DNA of 22,321 nucleotides, from contig PUHO01000013.1 of assembly GCA_002995645.1 (NCBI GenBank), positions 1-22,321 on the forward strand, given 5' to 3'. Position 1 is the stretch's first letter. Each line of letters opens with the position of its first letter. Below the pieces are notes generated by a model, which made no database searches, had not been told where the DNA came from, and was given only the letters and a program-made list of their open reading frames with translations. Both the position numbers and the translations under genes were made by a program. Origin of the DNA: SAR324 cluster bacterium. GTDB lineage: Bacteria; SAR324; XYD2-FULL-50-16; HCM1. Below are positions 8,798 through 16,410 of this stretch, piece by piece.

Positions 8798-9751
8798 ATG
8801 GATCTAAAAAAATACGTATTAACAGTAACATTACTGTTAAGTAGTGCTTTTGTAATAACCGGGTGCGTGACTAAAGGCGCGGTGCAAGAATTAGCAAAGA
8901 TGTCAGATAATATAAATAATATGGGGAATACAGGTAATAATACAAACGCTTCTATTTCATTAACAAGCTCTAGTTTTTTAGAGCTGACTGATCCTTCTGT
9001 AGCAGCTTCCGGTTCTCATAAACCAAAACAGCAGGTAGTATTTGAAAATACCCTACCAACGTATGCTCATATTCCTGTTGAGGCAACAGATATTACGCTT
9101 TATGTAGCTGAAAATGATTTGCATAATATCCCGGATAACCTTGAATGGGTTCTTTTGAGTGATGCTCACGGCAAAAATCATAAGGCACAAGGTCCTTTTA
9201 CTAGAGCAGGCGGAAAGATTGAAGCTGCTGATATTAATACTGATAATAGAGAGGATACGCACTTTGTGTTTTGTGCTGTTGAAGATGCGGCGGCGGTCGC
9301 CGATTGCGGTTCGTCTACAAGTGGAAGTATTGCACAGGTAAAATTCACAGTGACAGTAGACGAAGTAAGTATTAACTTGACAAATAGTAGCACAATAGAC
9401 GACGAAGATATAAACAACGCGACGATCTCGTTAACTGAATTGTTGCGTGCTAAAATTAGTATATCTAGAGGAGATATTCATAATGCCCCGGCTAAGGCAA
9501 GATATGCTATAATTAGCAGGGCAGATGAAGATAGGAATCGCCAGGCAAAAGAGATTACGCTTGATACGGATATCCCTGTTGATAAGAATGACTTTTATAT
9601 TGTAGGACAAAATCTAGCCACCACATTTACACTATGTGTTGTTAATCCGGATATTGCAAGTATAGCGGTGTGTAGAGCCGGCTCAACAGTTGGTAAAGGT
9701 ATTTATGCAACTGCTCAGTTTACAGTGATAGTGCAAACAGTGCAACCATAA
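8798..9751 (+). CDS. Lipoprotein with two twin-cysteine beta domains (DIHNAPAN subtype)
   Basis: The 317-residue precursor has a classic lipoprotein signal, MDLKKYVLTV...VITGC, with the lipidated Cys at 23 and Val at +2. GAGG lies 7 bp before the ATG. After a short Asn/Thr-rich linker there are two copies of the domain that is repeated nine times in the next gene. Domain 1 is at about 53-188 and domain 2 at 192-312. Each opens with I(S/N)LT.SS, carries DLHNIPDN or DIHNAPAK, and ends with a cysteine pair (159/170 and 280/292) and a final FTV(T/I)V strand. Domain 1 is the more diverged copy and contains an insertion. The all-beta, Ser/Thr/Asn-rich composition suggests an Ig-like sandwich on the cell surface or in the periplasm. 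No known family is recognised. Confidence 0.9.
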   Translation: MDLKKYVLTVTLLLSSAFVITGCVTKGAVQELAKMSDNINNMGNTGNNTNASISLTSSSFLELTDPSVAASGSHKPKQQVVFENTLPTYAHIPVEATDITLYVAENDLHNIPDNLEWVLLSDAHGKNHKAQGPFTRAGGKIEAADINTDNREDTHFVFCAVEDAAAVADCGSSTSGSIAQVKFTVTVDEVSINLTNSSTIDDEDINNATISLTELLRAKISISRGDIHNAPAKARYAIISRADEDRNRQAKEITLDTDIPVDKNDFYIVGQNLATTFTLCVVNPDIASIAVCRAGSTVGKGIYATAQFTVIVQTVQP

Positions 9752-9848
9752 TCCTAGATTATGTTAATAAACGTATAGCCCTGTTAAAGGACGTGCCGCT
9801 ATATTAACTTATTTTCAAGAGATTAGGCTAGTGAGATAACTAGCCTAA
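9747..9848 (+). other. Stem-loops at and after the lipoprotein stop codon
   Basis: Three structures follow each other. CATAATC/GATTATG (9747-9763, loop CTA) overlaps the TAA stop. GTTAA (9763) with TATAGC (9774-9779) pairs with GCTATA (9798-9803) and TTAAC, then TTATTTTC, which could terminate transcription. TTAGGCTAG/CTAGCCTAA (9823-9848) is a perfect 9-bp stem without a T tract. One of these is probably the 3' end of the transcript, but none is a textbook terminator. Confidence 0.5.
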
Positions 9849-9892
9849 GTTGAGAGTAAAAAGCTTTTAAAAGCAATTATTTTCTTTCAAAT

Positions 9893-10133
9893 AGAAAAAC
9901 AAAAAATCCCTTCCCATACAAAAAGCAACTAAAGAGAAATTCTTTTATCAGTAATAAATTGTTTAAATCCGCCATTTATTAAAGTGATATTATTGTTAGC
10001 AATCTTTGCCGATTTTTGTAAGAAAAGTTGTATAAACAATTATTTTTTTCTGTATATAGAAAAAAGTTTACTTACATCATAGAAAAACAAAAAAATCTCC
10101 GTCTTTATAAAAACAACTAAGCAGTTGTAATTC
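9893..10133 (+). repeat. Imperfect direct repeat in the 657-bp intergenic region
   Basis: A block starting AGAAAAACAAAAAATC and containing AAAGCAACTAA at 9893-9942 recurs, diverged, at 10081-10133 (AGAAAAACAAAAAAATC ... AAACAACTAA ... AATTC). Parts of the second copy also recur upstream of the 14594 gene (AAAAACAACTA near 14261, TTATAATTCAAAAAG near 14300). The lipoprotein genes were therefore duplicated together with their upstream DNA. Apart from this, the stretch 9849-10224 is AT-rich with no gene that I can support. Confidence 0.55.
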
Positions 10134-10224
10134 AAAAAGAAAAAGATGAAAAATATTTGCTTTACCTTTGGAATTTAGGTAAGTGACTTATTGTAGTCTT
10201 TTTTATGTCCTTATTTTTATTGTA

Positions 10225-10261
10225 AAAAATACTTGCATTCTTATCCTTTTTAAGTTATAAG
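10225..10261 (+). promoter_or_regulatory. Promoter of the nine-domain lipoprotein gene
   Basis: TTGCAT (10233-10238) and TATAAG (10256-10261) are separated by exactly 17 bp. The -35 box lies in the 12-mer AAAAATACTTGC (10225-10236), which recurs before the 16411 gene and in the repeat array after 21190. TATCCTT (10242-10248) and AAGGATA (10259-10265) form an inverted repeat overlapping the spacer and -10 box, a possible operator. Confidence 0.7.
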
Positions 10262-10272
10262 GATATTAGTGA

Positions 10273-10341
10273 TTTAAACTATATCTAGTTGTCAGGTTTC
10301 ATATATGTAGTGAGCATATATGATCGGAGATACAGTTTAAA
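10273..10341 (+). promoter_or_regulatory. Nested-hairpin 5' leader of the nine-domain lipoprotein mRNA
   Basis: TTTAAACTATATCT (10273-10286) is complementary at 13 of 14 positions to AGATACAGTTTAAA (10328-10341). Inside it, CATATATG (10300-10307) pairs with CATATATG (10315-10322) around a 7-nt loop. The structure starts about 5 nt after the expected transcription start and leaves a 67-nt single-stranded stretch before the ATG. It may stabilise the mRNA or bind a regulator. Confidence 0.6.
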
Positions 10342-10408
10342 CCAAGCTTCGCATTTAGATTTTATCTAGATGACAGAGAGACACTTAATGCTTAAAATAA
10401 GGCTCATA

Positions 10409-13400
10409 ATGAATCTAAAAAAAATATTATTAGCTGGGATATTTATATCAAGTATCCTGGCTGTAGCCGGTTGTAGCAAGGCCAGTAAGTCAGATCCCAC
10501 TGATGGCGCTGCTGTAAATCCGTCTATTAATTTAACAAATGCTAGTAATCTAACGATTACAGTTCATAAAAATGCAAACCATATGCCATCGAAAGAGACT
10601 GTTGATATTAATGTGCATAATAGTACGATAAATGGTCAAGATATAAGCGATCATCTTGTACTTCCAAATGGAACAAGTGACATTAATCTTAATATAGCTT
10701 CTACGGATATTCACAATGTCCCGGCTAATGTTAATGTAAAATATGCTGTAGTTAGTAAAAATCTTTCTGCACAGAAAATTACGTTAGATAAGAATGTTTC
10801 TCTTGATGTGAGTGCCTTTGATGAAAATAATTCAACAGATTTCACAGTATGCATGATTGCGGAAGGTGTCAAGCTGTCTGTTTGTACGGTTAATGCAAAG
10901 GTGGGTAGTAATAATGTTATTGCATTTACTACTTTTAAAGCTACTATTGCAAGCCGAGAAATAGGCACTGTCACAGGCATTGGGTTAACAAGTGCTAGTA
11001 CGCTAGGTGGACGAGGAATAAGCGATCATCTTGTATTTCCAAGCGGAACAACTGACGTTAATCTTAATATAACTTCTAAGGATATTCACAATGCACAGGC
11101 TAATGTAAAATATGCTATAGTGAGTAAAAATCTTCCTGTAAAGGAATTTAAATCAAATGCAGATAAATCTTTTACTACGTCTCTTCCTGCAAGTGCCTTT
11201 GATGCAAATAATGTAACAGATTTTAAAGTATGTATGATTGCGGGAGATGGCGATAAGTCTGATTGTACTGTTAATGCAAAGGCAGGTAGTAATCATATTA
11301 TTGCATTTACTACTTTTAAAGCTACTATTGCAGGGCCACGTATTACATTAACGAAAGCTAGTACGCTAGGCAAACAAGGTTTAGACCAGCCTGTTATAGT
11401 GCCATATAATGACCAAAATGGTATACTAAATATAGCAAGTGGCGATGTTCACAATGCCCCGGCTAATGTAATCTATGCTGTAGTTAGTAATAAAATGGAT
11501 TATGCACAGGAAATTAGGTTAGGTGATGATGTTTCTCTTGATGCGAGTACCTTTGATGGAAATTATTCAACAGATTTCACAGTATGTATGATTGCGAAAG
11601 ATGGCGATAAGTCTAATTGTACGGTTGATGCAAAGGTAGATAGTAATCATGTTATTGCAGTTGATACTTTTAAAGCTACTATTGCAGGGACACCTGGTAC
11701 AGGTACTGCTACAGGCATTGCGTTAACAAGTGCTAGTACGCTAAATGGGCAAGGAATAAGCGATCATCTTGTATTTCCAAGCGGAACAACTGACATTAAT
11801 CTTAATATAGCTTCTGCGGATATTTACAATCCCCTGGATAATGTAAAATATGCTGTAGTTAGTAAAAATCTTTCTGTACAGGAAATTACGTTAGATAAGA
11901 ATGTTCCTCTTGATGTGAATGCCTTTGATGGAAATTATTCAACAGATTTCACAGTATGTATGATTGCGAAAGATGGCGATAAGTCTAATTGTACGGTTGA
12001 TGCAAAGGTAGATAGTAATCATGTTATTGCATTTACTACTTTTAAAGCTACTATTGCAGGGAGAGGTATAGGCTCTGTCACAGGCATTGCGTTAACAAAT
12101 GCTAGTACGCTAGATGGGCAAGGAATAAGCGATCATCTTGTACTTTCAAATGTAACAAGTGGCATTAATCTTAATATAGCTTCTACGGATATTTATAATT
12201 CCCCGGCTAATGTAAAATATGCTGTAGTTAGTAAAAATCTTCCTGCACAGGAACTTACGTTAGATGAGAATGTTTCTCTTGATGCAAGTGCCTTTGATGA
12301 AAACAAGGCAACAGATTTCACAGTATGTATGATTGCGAAAGATGGTGATTTATCTGATTGTACGGTTGATGCAAAGGTAGATAGTAATCATGTTATTGCA
12401 TTTACTACTTTTAAAGCTACTATTGCAGGGACAGCTGGTATAGGTACTGTCACCCCACCACCAACTATTACGTTGACAAGTGCTAGTACGCTAAGCAGAC
12501 AAGATCTAAATAAGCCTGTTGTAGTATCAGAAAGTAGCACTGCTACATTGTCTATGGCAAGTGATGATGTTCACAATGCCCCGGCTAATGTAAAATATGC
12601 TGTAGTTAGTAATAAAATGGATTCTGCAAAGGAACTTATACCAAATGCAGATAAGTTTCTTCCTGCAAGTGCCTTTGATGGAAATTATTCAACAGATTTT
12701 AAAATATGTATGATTGCGAAAGATGGCGATAAGTCTGATTGTACGGTTGATGCAACAGTAGGTGGTAATGTTCTTGCTGTTGCTACTTTTAAAGCTACTA
12801 TTGCAGGGATACCTGGTACAGGTACTGCCACAGGCATTGCGTTAACAAGTGCTAGTACACTAAATAGGCAAGGAATAAGCAATCAAGTTGTAGTGCCATA
12901 TGGTAGCAAAAAAGGTATACTAAATATAGCAAGTGGCGATGTTTACAACGCACCAACAACGGGGGTAATCTACGCTATAGCTAGTAAATCCTTTTCTACA
13001 AAAAAGATTACGTTAGATGAGGATATTAGTGTTGCTATAAATCCAACTTATCCAGCATATACAATATGTATGATTAAATCTCCTGGAACAGATGCTAAGA
13101 ATAATCCTATAAATATAAGTGATTGTAAGGATGGGGTAACAGTAGGAGGTAACATTCTTGCAGTTGCCAAGTTTGACGTTACTATTGCAGACATAGCCCC
13201 AATAGAGCCGCCAATAGCCGCTCCATATAAAACACCAAATAGAACGCCAAGTATGCTACCGGTGGCAAATCCAGAGTTAATGCCCCCAAGTATTACATTA
13301 ACGAAAGCTAGTAAGCTAGGCAGACAAGGTCTAAACAAGCCTGTTGTAGCTTTCAAAGGCAAGGATCTTAAGCTTAATATAGCTACTAAGAATATTCACA

Positions 13401-14020
13401 ATGCCCCAGGCAATGTAAGATATGCTGTAGTAAGTAAAACGTTTTCTGCACAGGAGATTACGTTAGGTAAAGATATTATTCTTACTGAGGATGATTTTAA
13501 TGAAAAGAAGCCAACCGAGTTTACAGTATGTATGATTGCGGATATTGGGACTGCAACTGATTGTACGATTGGTGCAACAGTAAGCAATAACATTCTTGCT
13601 GTTGCAAGATTTAGTGCTAGAATAGCAGATCCAATTACAGGTAGATTCGGCGAAGGTTTTGCAAATAAACAATTGCCACCAACTGAAACATTGAAAAATG
13701 TTTTCCACATAAACGGACAAGATATAAGCAAGCCTATTAATGTGCCAGGTAAAGCTGAGATAAATATAGATCCTAAGAATTTTAAGTATGGTGATCAGGA
13801 TGTAGAATTTGTTGTGGTTGGGGATGCACTTAGTGTACGACTAATACTTAGTGCAAGCGATAATAAGGGGAAACTTAGTTTTAATGGCTTTAATATAGGT
13901 GATTCAAAAAAATTAACAGTATATATGATTAAAGCAGGACATACTGAGGATTGTAAGCCTGGCGTAAAAACAGGCGGTAACGTTCTTGCAGTTGCTCAAG
14001 TTACTGTAAACAGACAGTAA
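10409..14020 (+). CDS. Large lipoprotein with nine tandem twin-cysteine beta domains
   Basis: I place the start at ATG 10409, not at the in-frame ATG at 10370. From 10409 the signal reads MNLKKILLAG...AVAGC with the lipidated Cys at 22, and AAGG lies 6 bp upstream. The 1203-residue precursor consists of nine copies of a 111-152-residue domain, starting near 10526, 10979, 11342, 11717, 12086, 12467, 12836, 13292 and 13685. The typical copy runs I(T/A)LTSAST..., a NLNIAS strand, D(I/V)HNAPANVKYAVVSK, ALD-type turns, TDFTVCMIAKDGDKSDC and a closing FKATIAG. The two cysteines are ten residues apart and probably form a disulfide. Copy 7 has an 18-residue gap between them and is followed by a Pro-rich linker. 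In copy 9 the first Cys is Tyr. Copies 3-5 are nearly identical in places at DNA level. Surface adhesin or antigen are possible roles; nothing shows which. Confidence 0.92.
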   Translation: MNLKKILLAGIFISSILAVAGCSKASKSDPTDGAAVNPSINLTNASNLTITVHKNANHMPSKETVDINVHNSTINGQDISDHLVLPNGTSDINLNIASTDIHNVPANVNVKYAVVSKNLSAQKITLDKNVSLDVSAFDENNSTDFTVCMIAEGVKLSVCTVNAKVGSNNVIAFTTFKATIASREIGTVTGIGLTSASTLGGRGISDHLVFPSGTTDVNLNITSKDIHNAQANVKYAIVSKNLPVKEFKSNADKSFTTSLPASAFDANNVTDFKVCMIAGDGDKSDCTVNAKAGSNHIIAFTTFKATIAGPRITLTKASTLGKQGLDQPVIVPYNDQNGILNIASGDVHNAPANVIYAVVSNKMDYAQEIRLGDDVSLDASTFDGNYSTDFTVCMIAKDGDKSNCTVDAKVDSNHVIAVDTFKATIAGTPGTGTATGIALTSASTLNGQGISDHLVFPSGTTDINLNIASADIYNPLDNVKYAVVSKNLSVQEITLDKNVPLDVNAFDGNYSTDFTVCMIAKDGDKSNCTVDAKVDSNHVIAFTTFKATIAGRGIGSVTGIALTNASTLDGQGISDHLVLSNVTSGINLNIASTDIYNSPANVKYAVVSKNLPAQELTLDENVSLDASAFDENKATDFTVCMIAKDGDLSDCTVDAKVDSNHVIAFTTFKATIAGTAGIGTVTPPPTITLTSASTLSRQDLNKPVVVSESSTATLSMASDDVHNAPANVKYAVVSNKMDSAKELIPNADKFLPASAFDGNYSTDFKICMIAKDGDKSDCTVDATVGGNVLAVATFKATIAGIPGTGTATGIALTSASTLNRQGISNQVVVPYGSKKGILNIASGDVYNAPTTGVIYAIASKSFSTKKITLDEDISVAINPTYPAYTICMIKSPGTDAKNNPINISDCKDGVTVGGNILAVAKFDVTIADIAPIEPPIAAPYKTPNRTPSMLPVANPELMPPSITLTKASKLGRQGLNKPVVAFKGKDLKLNIATKNIHNAPGNVRYAVVSKTFSAQEITLGKDIILTEDDFNEKKPTEFTVCMIADIGTATDCTIGATVSNNILAVARFSARIADPITGRFGEGFANKQLPPTETLKNVFHINGQDISKPINVPGKAEINIDPKNFKYGDQDVEFVVVGDALSVRLILSASDNKGKLSFNGFNIGDSKKLTVYMIKAGHTEDCKPGVKTGGNVLAVAQVTVNRQ
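10526..14017 (+). repeat. Nine tandem coding repeats of about 360-455 bp
   Basis: Periods between domain starts are 453, 363, 375, 369, 381, 369, 456, 393 and finally 333 bp. The longest perfect copy that I checked is 110 bp, at 11550-11659 and again at 11922-12031 (offset 372 bp). All periods are multiples of three, so recombination between copies would add or remove whole domains in frame. Confidence 0.9.
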
Positions 14021-14190
14021 AATACAAAATCTGTAGTGTTTGTATTACAACAACAAAAGTTGAGTACATACGTTACTAATACGAAAAACTAAAGCTCTTA
14101 TGGTAACAAGTAAAATGTTATCATAAGATAGCTTTTAGAGATTGTCTCTTTACTATAGCATCTAATGCAGCAACTGCAAAGGATGCTATA
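14021..14190 (+). other. Series of stem-loops after the nine-domain gene
   Basis: AATACAAA/TTTGTATT (14021-14046) begins at the base after the stop. A long hairpin at 14091-14135 pairs AAAGCT plus CTTATGGTAACA with TGTTATCATAAG plus AGCTTT across a 2-nt bulge and ends in TTTT; this is the best candidate terminator. TATAGCATC/GATGCTATA (14154-14190) encloses an inner TGCAG/CTGCA stem. The rest of the 573-bp gap up to 14421 is AT-rich, with fragments shared with the gap at 9752-10408 and no supportable gene. Confidence 0.6.
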
Positions 14191-14421
14191 ATTATATAAA
14201 CCTTCCCATTTATCCAAGTCATAGTATAATCATTCCCCTTCTTTGGCAATTCCCACAAGAAAAACAACTAGCTTTCTTTTATACAAAAATAGCCAATCGG
14301 TTATAATTCAAAAAGCAAAAATATATAAAACACTGTTTTATTTTTTAATAAAAGCGAAAGTGACTTATTTTATTCTTTTTAAAGTCTTAATGCTGTCTTG
14401 TTAATTTATTGTAAAGTTTGC

Positions 14422-14450
14422 TTGCATATTTTTTATTATTAATATATAAG
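14422..14450 (+). promoter_or_regulatory. Promoter of the three-domain lipoprotein gene
   Basis: TTGCAT (14422-14427) and TATAAG (14445-14450) are 17 bp apart, the same hexamers and spacing as at 10233. The upstream flank is TTGC rather than TACTTGC-type, so this copy has diverged. Confidence 0.68.
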
Positions 14451-14456
14451 TATATT

Positions 14457-14536
14457 AATGGTTTCAGTATATTGCAACAGGATGTTTGCAATACGTAATA
14501 GTTGGCATGTAAGCCTATCAATACGATTGAACCATT
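14457..14536 (+). promoter_or_regulatory. Nested-hairpin 5' leader of the three-domain lipoprotein mRNA
   Basis: AATGGTT (14457-14463) and AACCATT (14530-14536) can close the structure. Inside, TATTGCAA (14470-14477) and TTGCAATA (14486-14493) form an 8-bp stem with an 8-nt loop, and GGC/GCC near 14503-14515 can make a third small stem. The sequence differs from the leader at 10273, but the layout (outer stem from about 6 nt after the -10 box, enclosed hairpin, then an unpaired stretch to the ATG) is the same. Confidence 0.5.
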
Positions 14537-14593
14537 GTTTTATATTAAGGACGATATAGGTCGAATAAAAGACTGAATTCAAAAGGATAGGAT

Positions 14594-16084
14594 ATGAATT
14601 TTAAAAAACTATTAATAGCAGCCATGCTATTATCTAGCAGTGTTATAATGGTGGCCGGTTGTACCGGTTCTATAACCAAGCCAGTATCAGGAGCTTCAAG
14701 TGATCAAGAAGCCACAACCATAGTGGAAAGAAACGCAAAGAAGGAAGGTAGCGCGACAACAGTGTATCCAACATTTGTTAAGATAGACCTAACTAAGTTT
14801 AAGTTTGGAACAACAGCAATGACGGCAGAAGCAAGCGCTACGGAAGTGGCATATAGTGATCAAAAACATTTTTATACAGAAGCCGGTGCGGTAACACGCC
14901 TTGTTGGTGATGAACAAATTGTAATCACAAGTGATAAGTCAAAGGGGAAAATACAGCCTATAGCTAGTCCTCAAACTAGAAAGATAAATTTGTCTTCTTT
15001 CTTTGATAGGGAAGCGGAGGCAACTTTTACGGTTTGTGTAATAAAAGCTACCGGAAATAAAGCTAAGTGTACGAAAGAGGCAACCGCTACCGAAGACATT
15101 CTTGCAAAGGCAACGTTCAAGGCTAAGGCAGCGCCAACAACCGCAAGAATAGACGTAAGCAAGTTTCAGTTTGGAACCACAGCAATGACAGCAGGGGCAA
15201 CCGTTACGGCAGTGGCATATAGTGATCAAAAGCTTTTTTATACAGAAAACAAGGCAGTCACAATATATAATGCTTTTGGTGATGAGCAACTTGCAATAAC
15301 AAGCAATAAGGAAGGAGCAGATTCAATAATGATTCCATTTGTTGCTACTACGGATAAGGAGTTAACTAGTTTATTTAATGAAACTGGTGATACAACCTTT
15401 ACAATTTGTGTAATCAAAGGTGATGCTAATATAAGTATATGTAAAGCCAGTTCAATAAGTGGTGATAAAGATATTATTGAAACCACAACGTTCAAGACTA
15501 AACTACCATTGCAAAAAACACCTAAAAGAGGAAGAACAGCGAAACTGATCCATAATCAAGAAGCCGCAACCATAGTGGAAAGAAACGCAAAGAAGGAAGG
15601 TAGCGCGACAACAGTGTATCCAACAGTGAATCCAACAGTTGTGAAAATAGACGTAAGTAAGTTTAAGTTTGGCACAACCGAAATGAAGGCAGATGCCCCC
15701 GCTACGGCAGTGGAATATAGTAATAGAAATCTTTTTCATATAGAAGCCGGAGCAGTAACGCCCCTTAATAGCAATGAAAAAATTGCAATAACAAGCGATC
15801 AGTCCATGGGAAAGGTAGAGTTTATAGACAATCTTCAAACTGATAAGATAAATATAATGGAGTACTTTCCATTGAATCAAGAGACAACCTTTATTGTATG
15901 CGTAATGAAAGCAACAGGAGATAAAGCACATTGTACGAAAAAAGCAACAAGTGATGACGAAGATATTCTTGCAGTAGCAAGCTTCAAGGTTAAAGATAAG
16001 ATGAACGAGCCGCCGCCTGGAAATCAAATACCGCCTCTTTCTGCTAGTGCACAACAAAAACAGCCTACTTTAAGAGTAAATTGA
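14594..16084 (+). CDS. Lipoprotein with three twin-cysteine domains (KFKFGTT subtype)
   Basis: The 496-residue precursor starts MNFKKLLIAA...MVAGC (lipidated Cys 23, Thr at +2). AAGGATAGG precedes the ATG at 14594. It carries three copies of a domain of about 120 residues, at about 62-178, 183-304 and 349-467. Each starts (K/R)IDxxKF(K/Q)FGTT, has Y(S)(D/N)..(H/L)F(Y/H)(T/I)E in the middle, an ITS(D/N) strand, and (F)T(V/I)CV(I/M)K with a second Cys exactly ten residues later (148/159, 272/283, 436/447), then an (A/T)(T/S)FK strand. The C-terminal half resembles the domains of the preceding gene, while the N-terminal half does not obviously align. Between domains 2 and 3 is a basic linker and a repeat of the segment that precedes domain 1. 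The tail is Pro/Gln-rich. The gene ends with TGA and a strong terminator. Function unknown. Confidence 0.9.
   Translation: MNFKKLLIAAMLLSSSVIMVAGCTGSITKPVSGASSDQEATTIVERNAKKEGSATTVYPTFVKIDLTKFKFGTTAMTAEASATEVAYSDQKHFYTEAGAVTRLVGDEQIVITSDKSKGKIQPIASPQTRKINLSSFFDREAEATFTVCVIKATGNKAKCTKEATATEDILAKATFKAKAAPTTARIDVSKFQFGTTAMTAGATVTAVAYSDQKLFYTENKAVTIYNAFGDEQLAITSNKEGADSIMIPFVATTDKELTSLFNETGDTTFTICVIKGDANISICKASSISGDKDIIETTTFKTKLPLQKTPKRGRTAKLIHNQEAATIVERNAKKEGSATTVYPTVNPTVVKIDVSKFKFGTTEMKADAPATAVEYSNRNLFHIEAGAVTPLNSNEKIAITSDQSMGKVEFIDNLQTDKINIMEYFPLNQETTFIVCVMKATGDKAHCTKKATSDDEDILAVASFKVKDKMNEPPPGNQIPPLSASAQQKQPTLRVN
14703..15625 (+). repeat. 71-bp duplicated segment inside the three-domain lipoprotein gene
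   Basis: The stretches 14703-14773 and 15555-15625 are identical except for one A/G difference. Both encode QEA(T/A)TIVERNAKKEGSATT followed by VYPT. The copies are in frame and each precedes a domain (1 and 3), so a linker-domain block was duplicated recently or the linker was homogenised by conversion. Confidence 0.93.
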
Positions 16085-16133
16085 AGCAGCTAAACAAAGC
16101 AAATAATTTTATTATAACAATAAGGTAAACCGA

Positions 16134-16165
16134 AGAGAGGTCATATTAATGGTCTCTCTTTTTTT
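16134..16165 (+). terminator. Rho-independent terminator
   Basis: AGAGAGGTCAT (16134-16144) and ATGGTCTCTCT (16149-16159) form an 11-bp stem, with two G-U pairs, around ATTA. Seven T residues follow (16159-16165). It lies 50 bp after the TGA stop, ends the three-domain lipoprotein transcript, and separates it from the next promoter. Confidence 0.92.
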
Positions 16166-16224
16166 ATGATGTTTATTATTGTTTTTGTTAACTATATATT
16201 TTTTCATAAAAAGCAAAAAAATAC

Positions 16225-16253
16225 TTGCATAAATATATTTTTTAATATATAAC
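16225..16253 (+). promoter_or_regulatory. Promoter of the four-domain lipoprotein gene
   Basis: TTGCAT (16225-16230) and TATAAC (16248-16253) are 17 bp apart. The -35 box again sits in AAAAATACTTGC, as in the promoter at 10225. Confidence 0.68.
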
Positions 16254-16264
16254 TACTACATTAG

Positions 16265-16330
16265 ATTAATTACATACTTGTATGCAGTGTTAAAAGTATA
16301 TAGATGCATACCAATTGTAAGTGATTTAAT
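16265..16330 (+). promoter_or_regulatory. Hairpin-containing 5' leader of the four-domain lipoprotein mRNA
   Basis: GTATGCA (16280-16286) and TGCATAC (16305-16311) form a 7-bp stem. A weaker outer pairing joins ATTAATTAC (from 16265) with GTAA and TTTAAT (16317-16330), with a bulge. About 80 unpaired bases remain before the ATG. It is the least convincing of the three leaders. Confidence 0.4.
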
Positions 16331-16410
16331 AATTGTTTTATTTAAAGCAAATATATAGAATACACTTTATATTTGTACAAAATGGAAATAACCAATTTAA
16401 AAAGGATAAT

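Noticed and set aside
10370..10408. Upstream ATG as start of the nine-domain lipoprotein
   Set aside because: It would put 13 extra, charged residues in front of a perfect lipoprotein signal. The ATG at 10409 has AAGG at proper spacing.
15503..16057. 184-codon minus-strand frame opposite the three-domain lipoprotein
   Set aside because: Low-complexity Cys/Tyr/Ile product, no start signals, fully inside a better gene.
16333..16410. Upstream ATG as start of the four-domain lipoprotein
   Set aside because: The extra 26 residues destroy the N-terminal position of the lipoprotein signal, and the ATG at 16411 has AAAGG 5 bp upstream.
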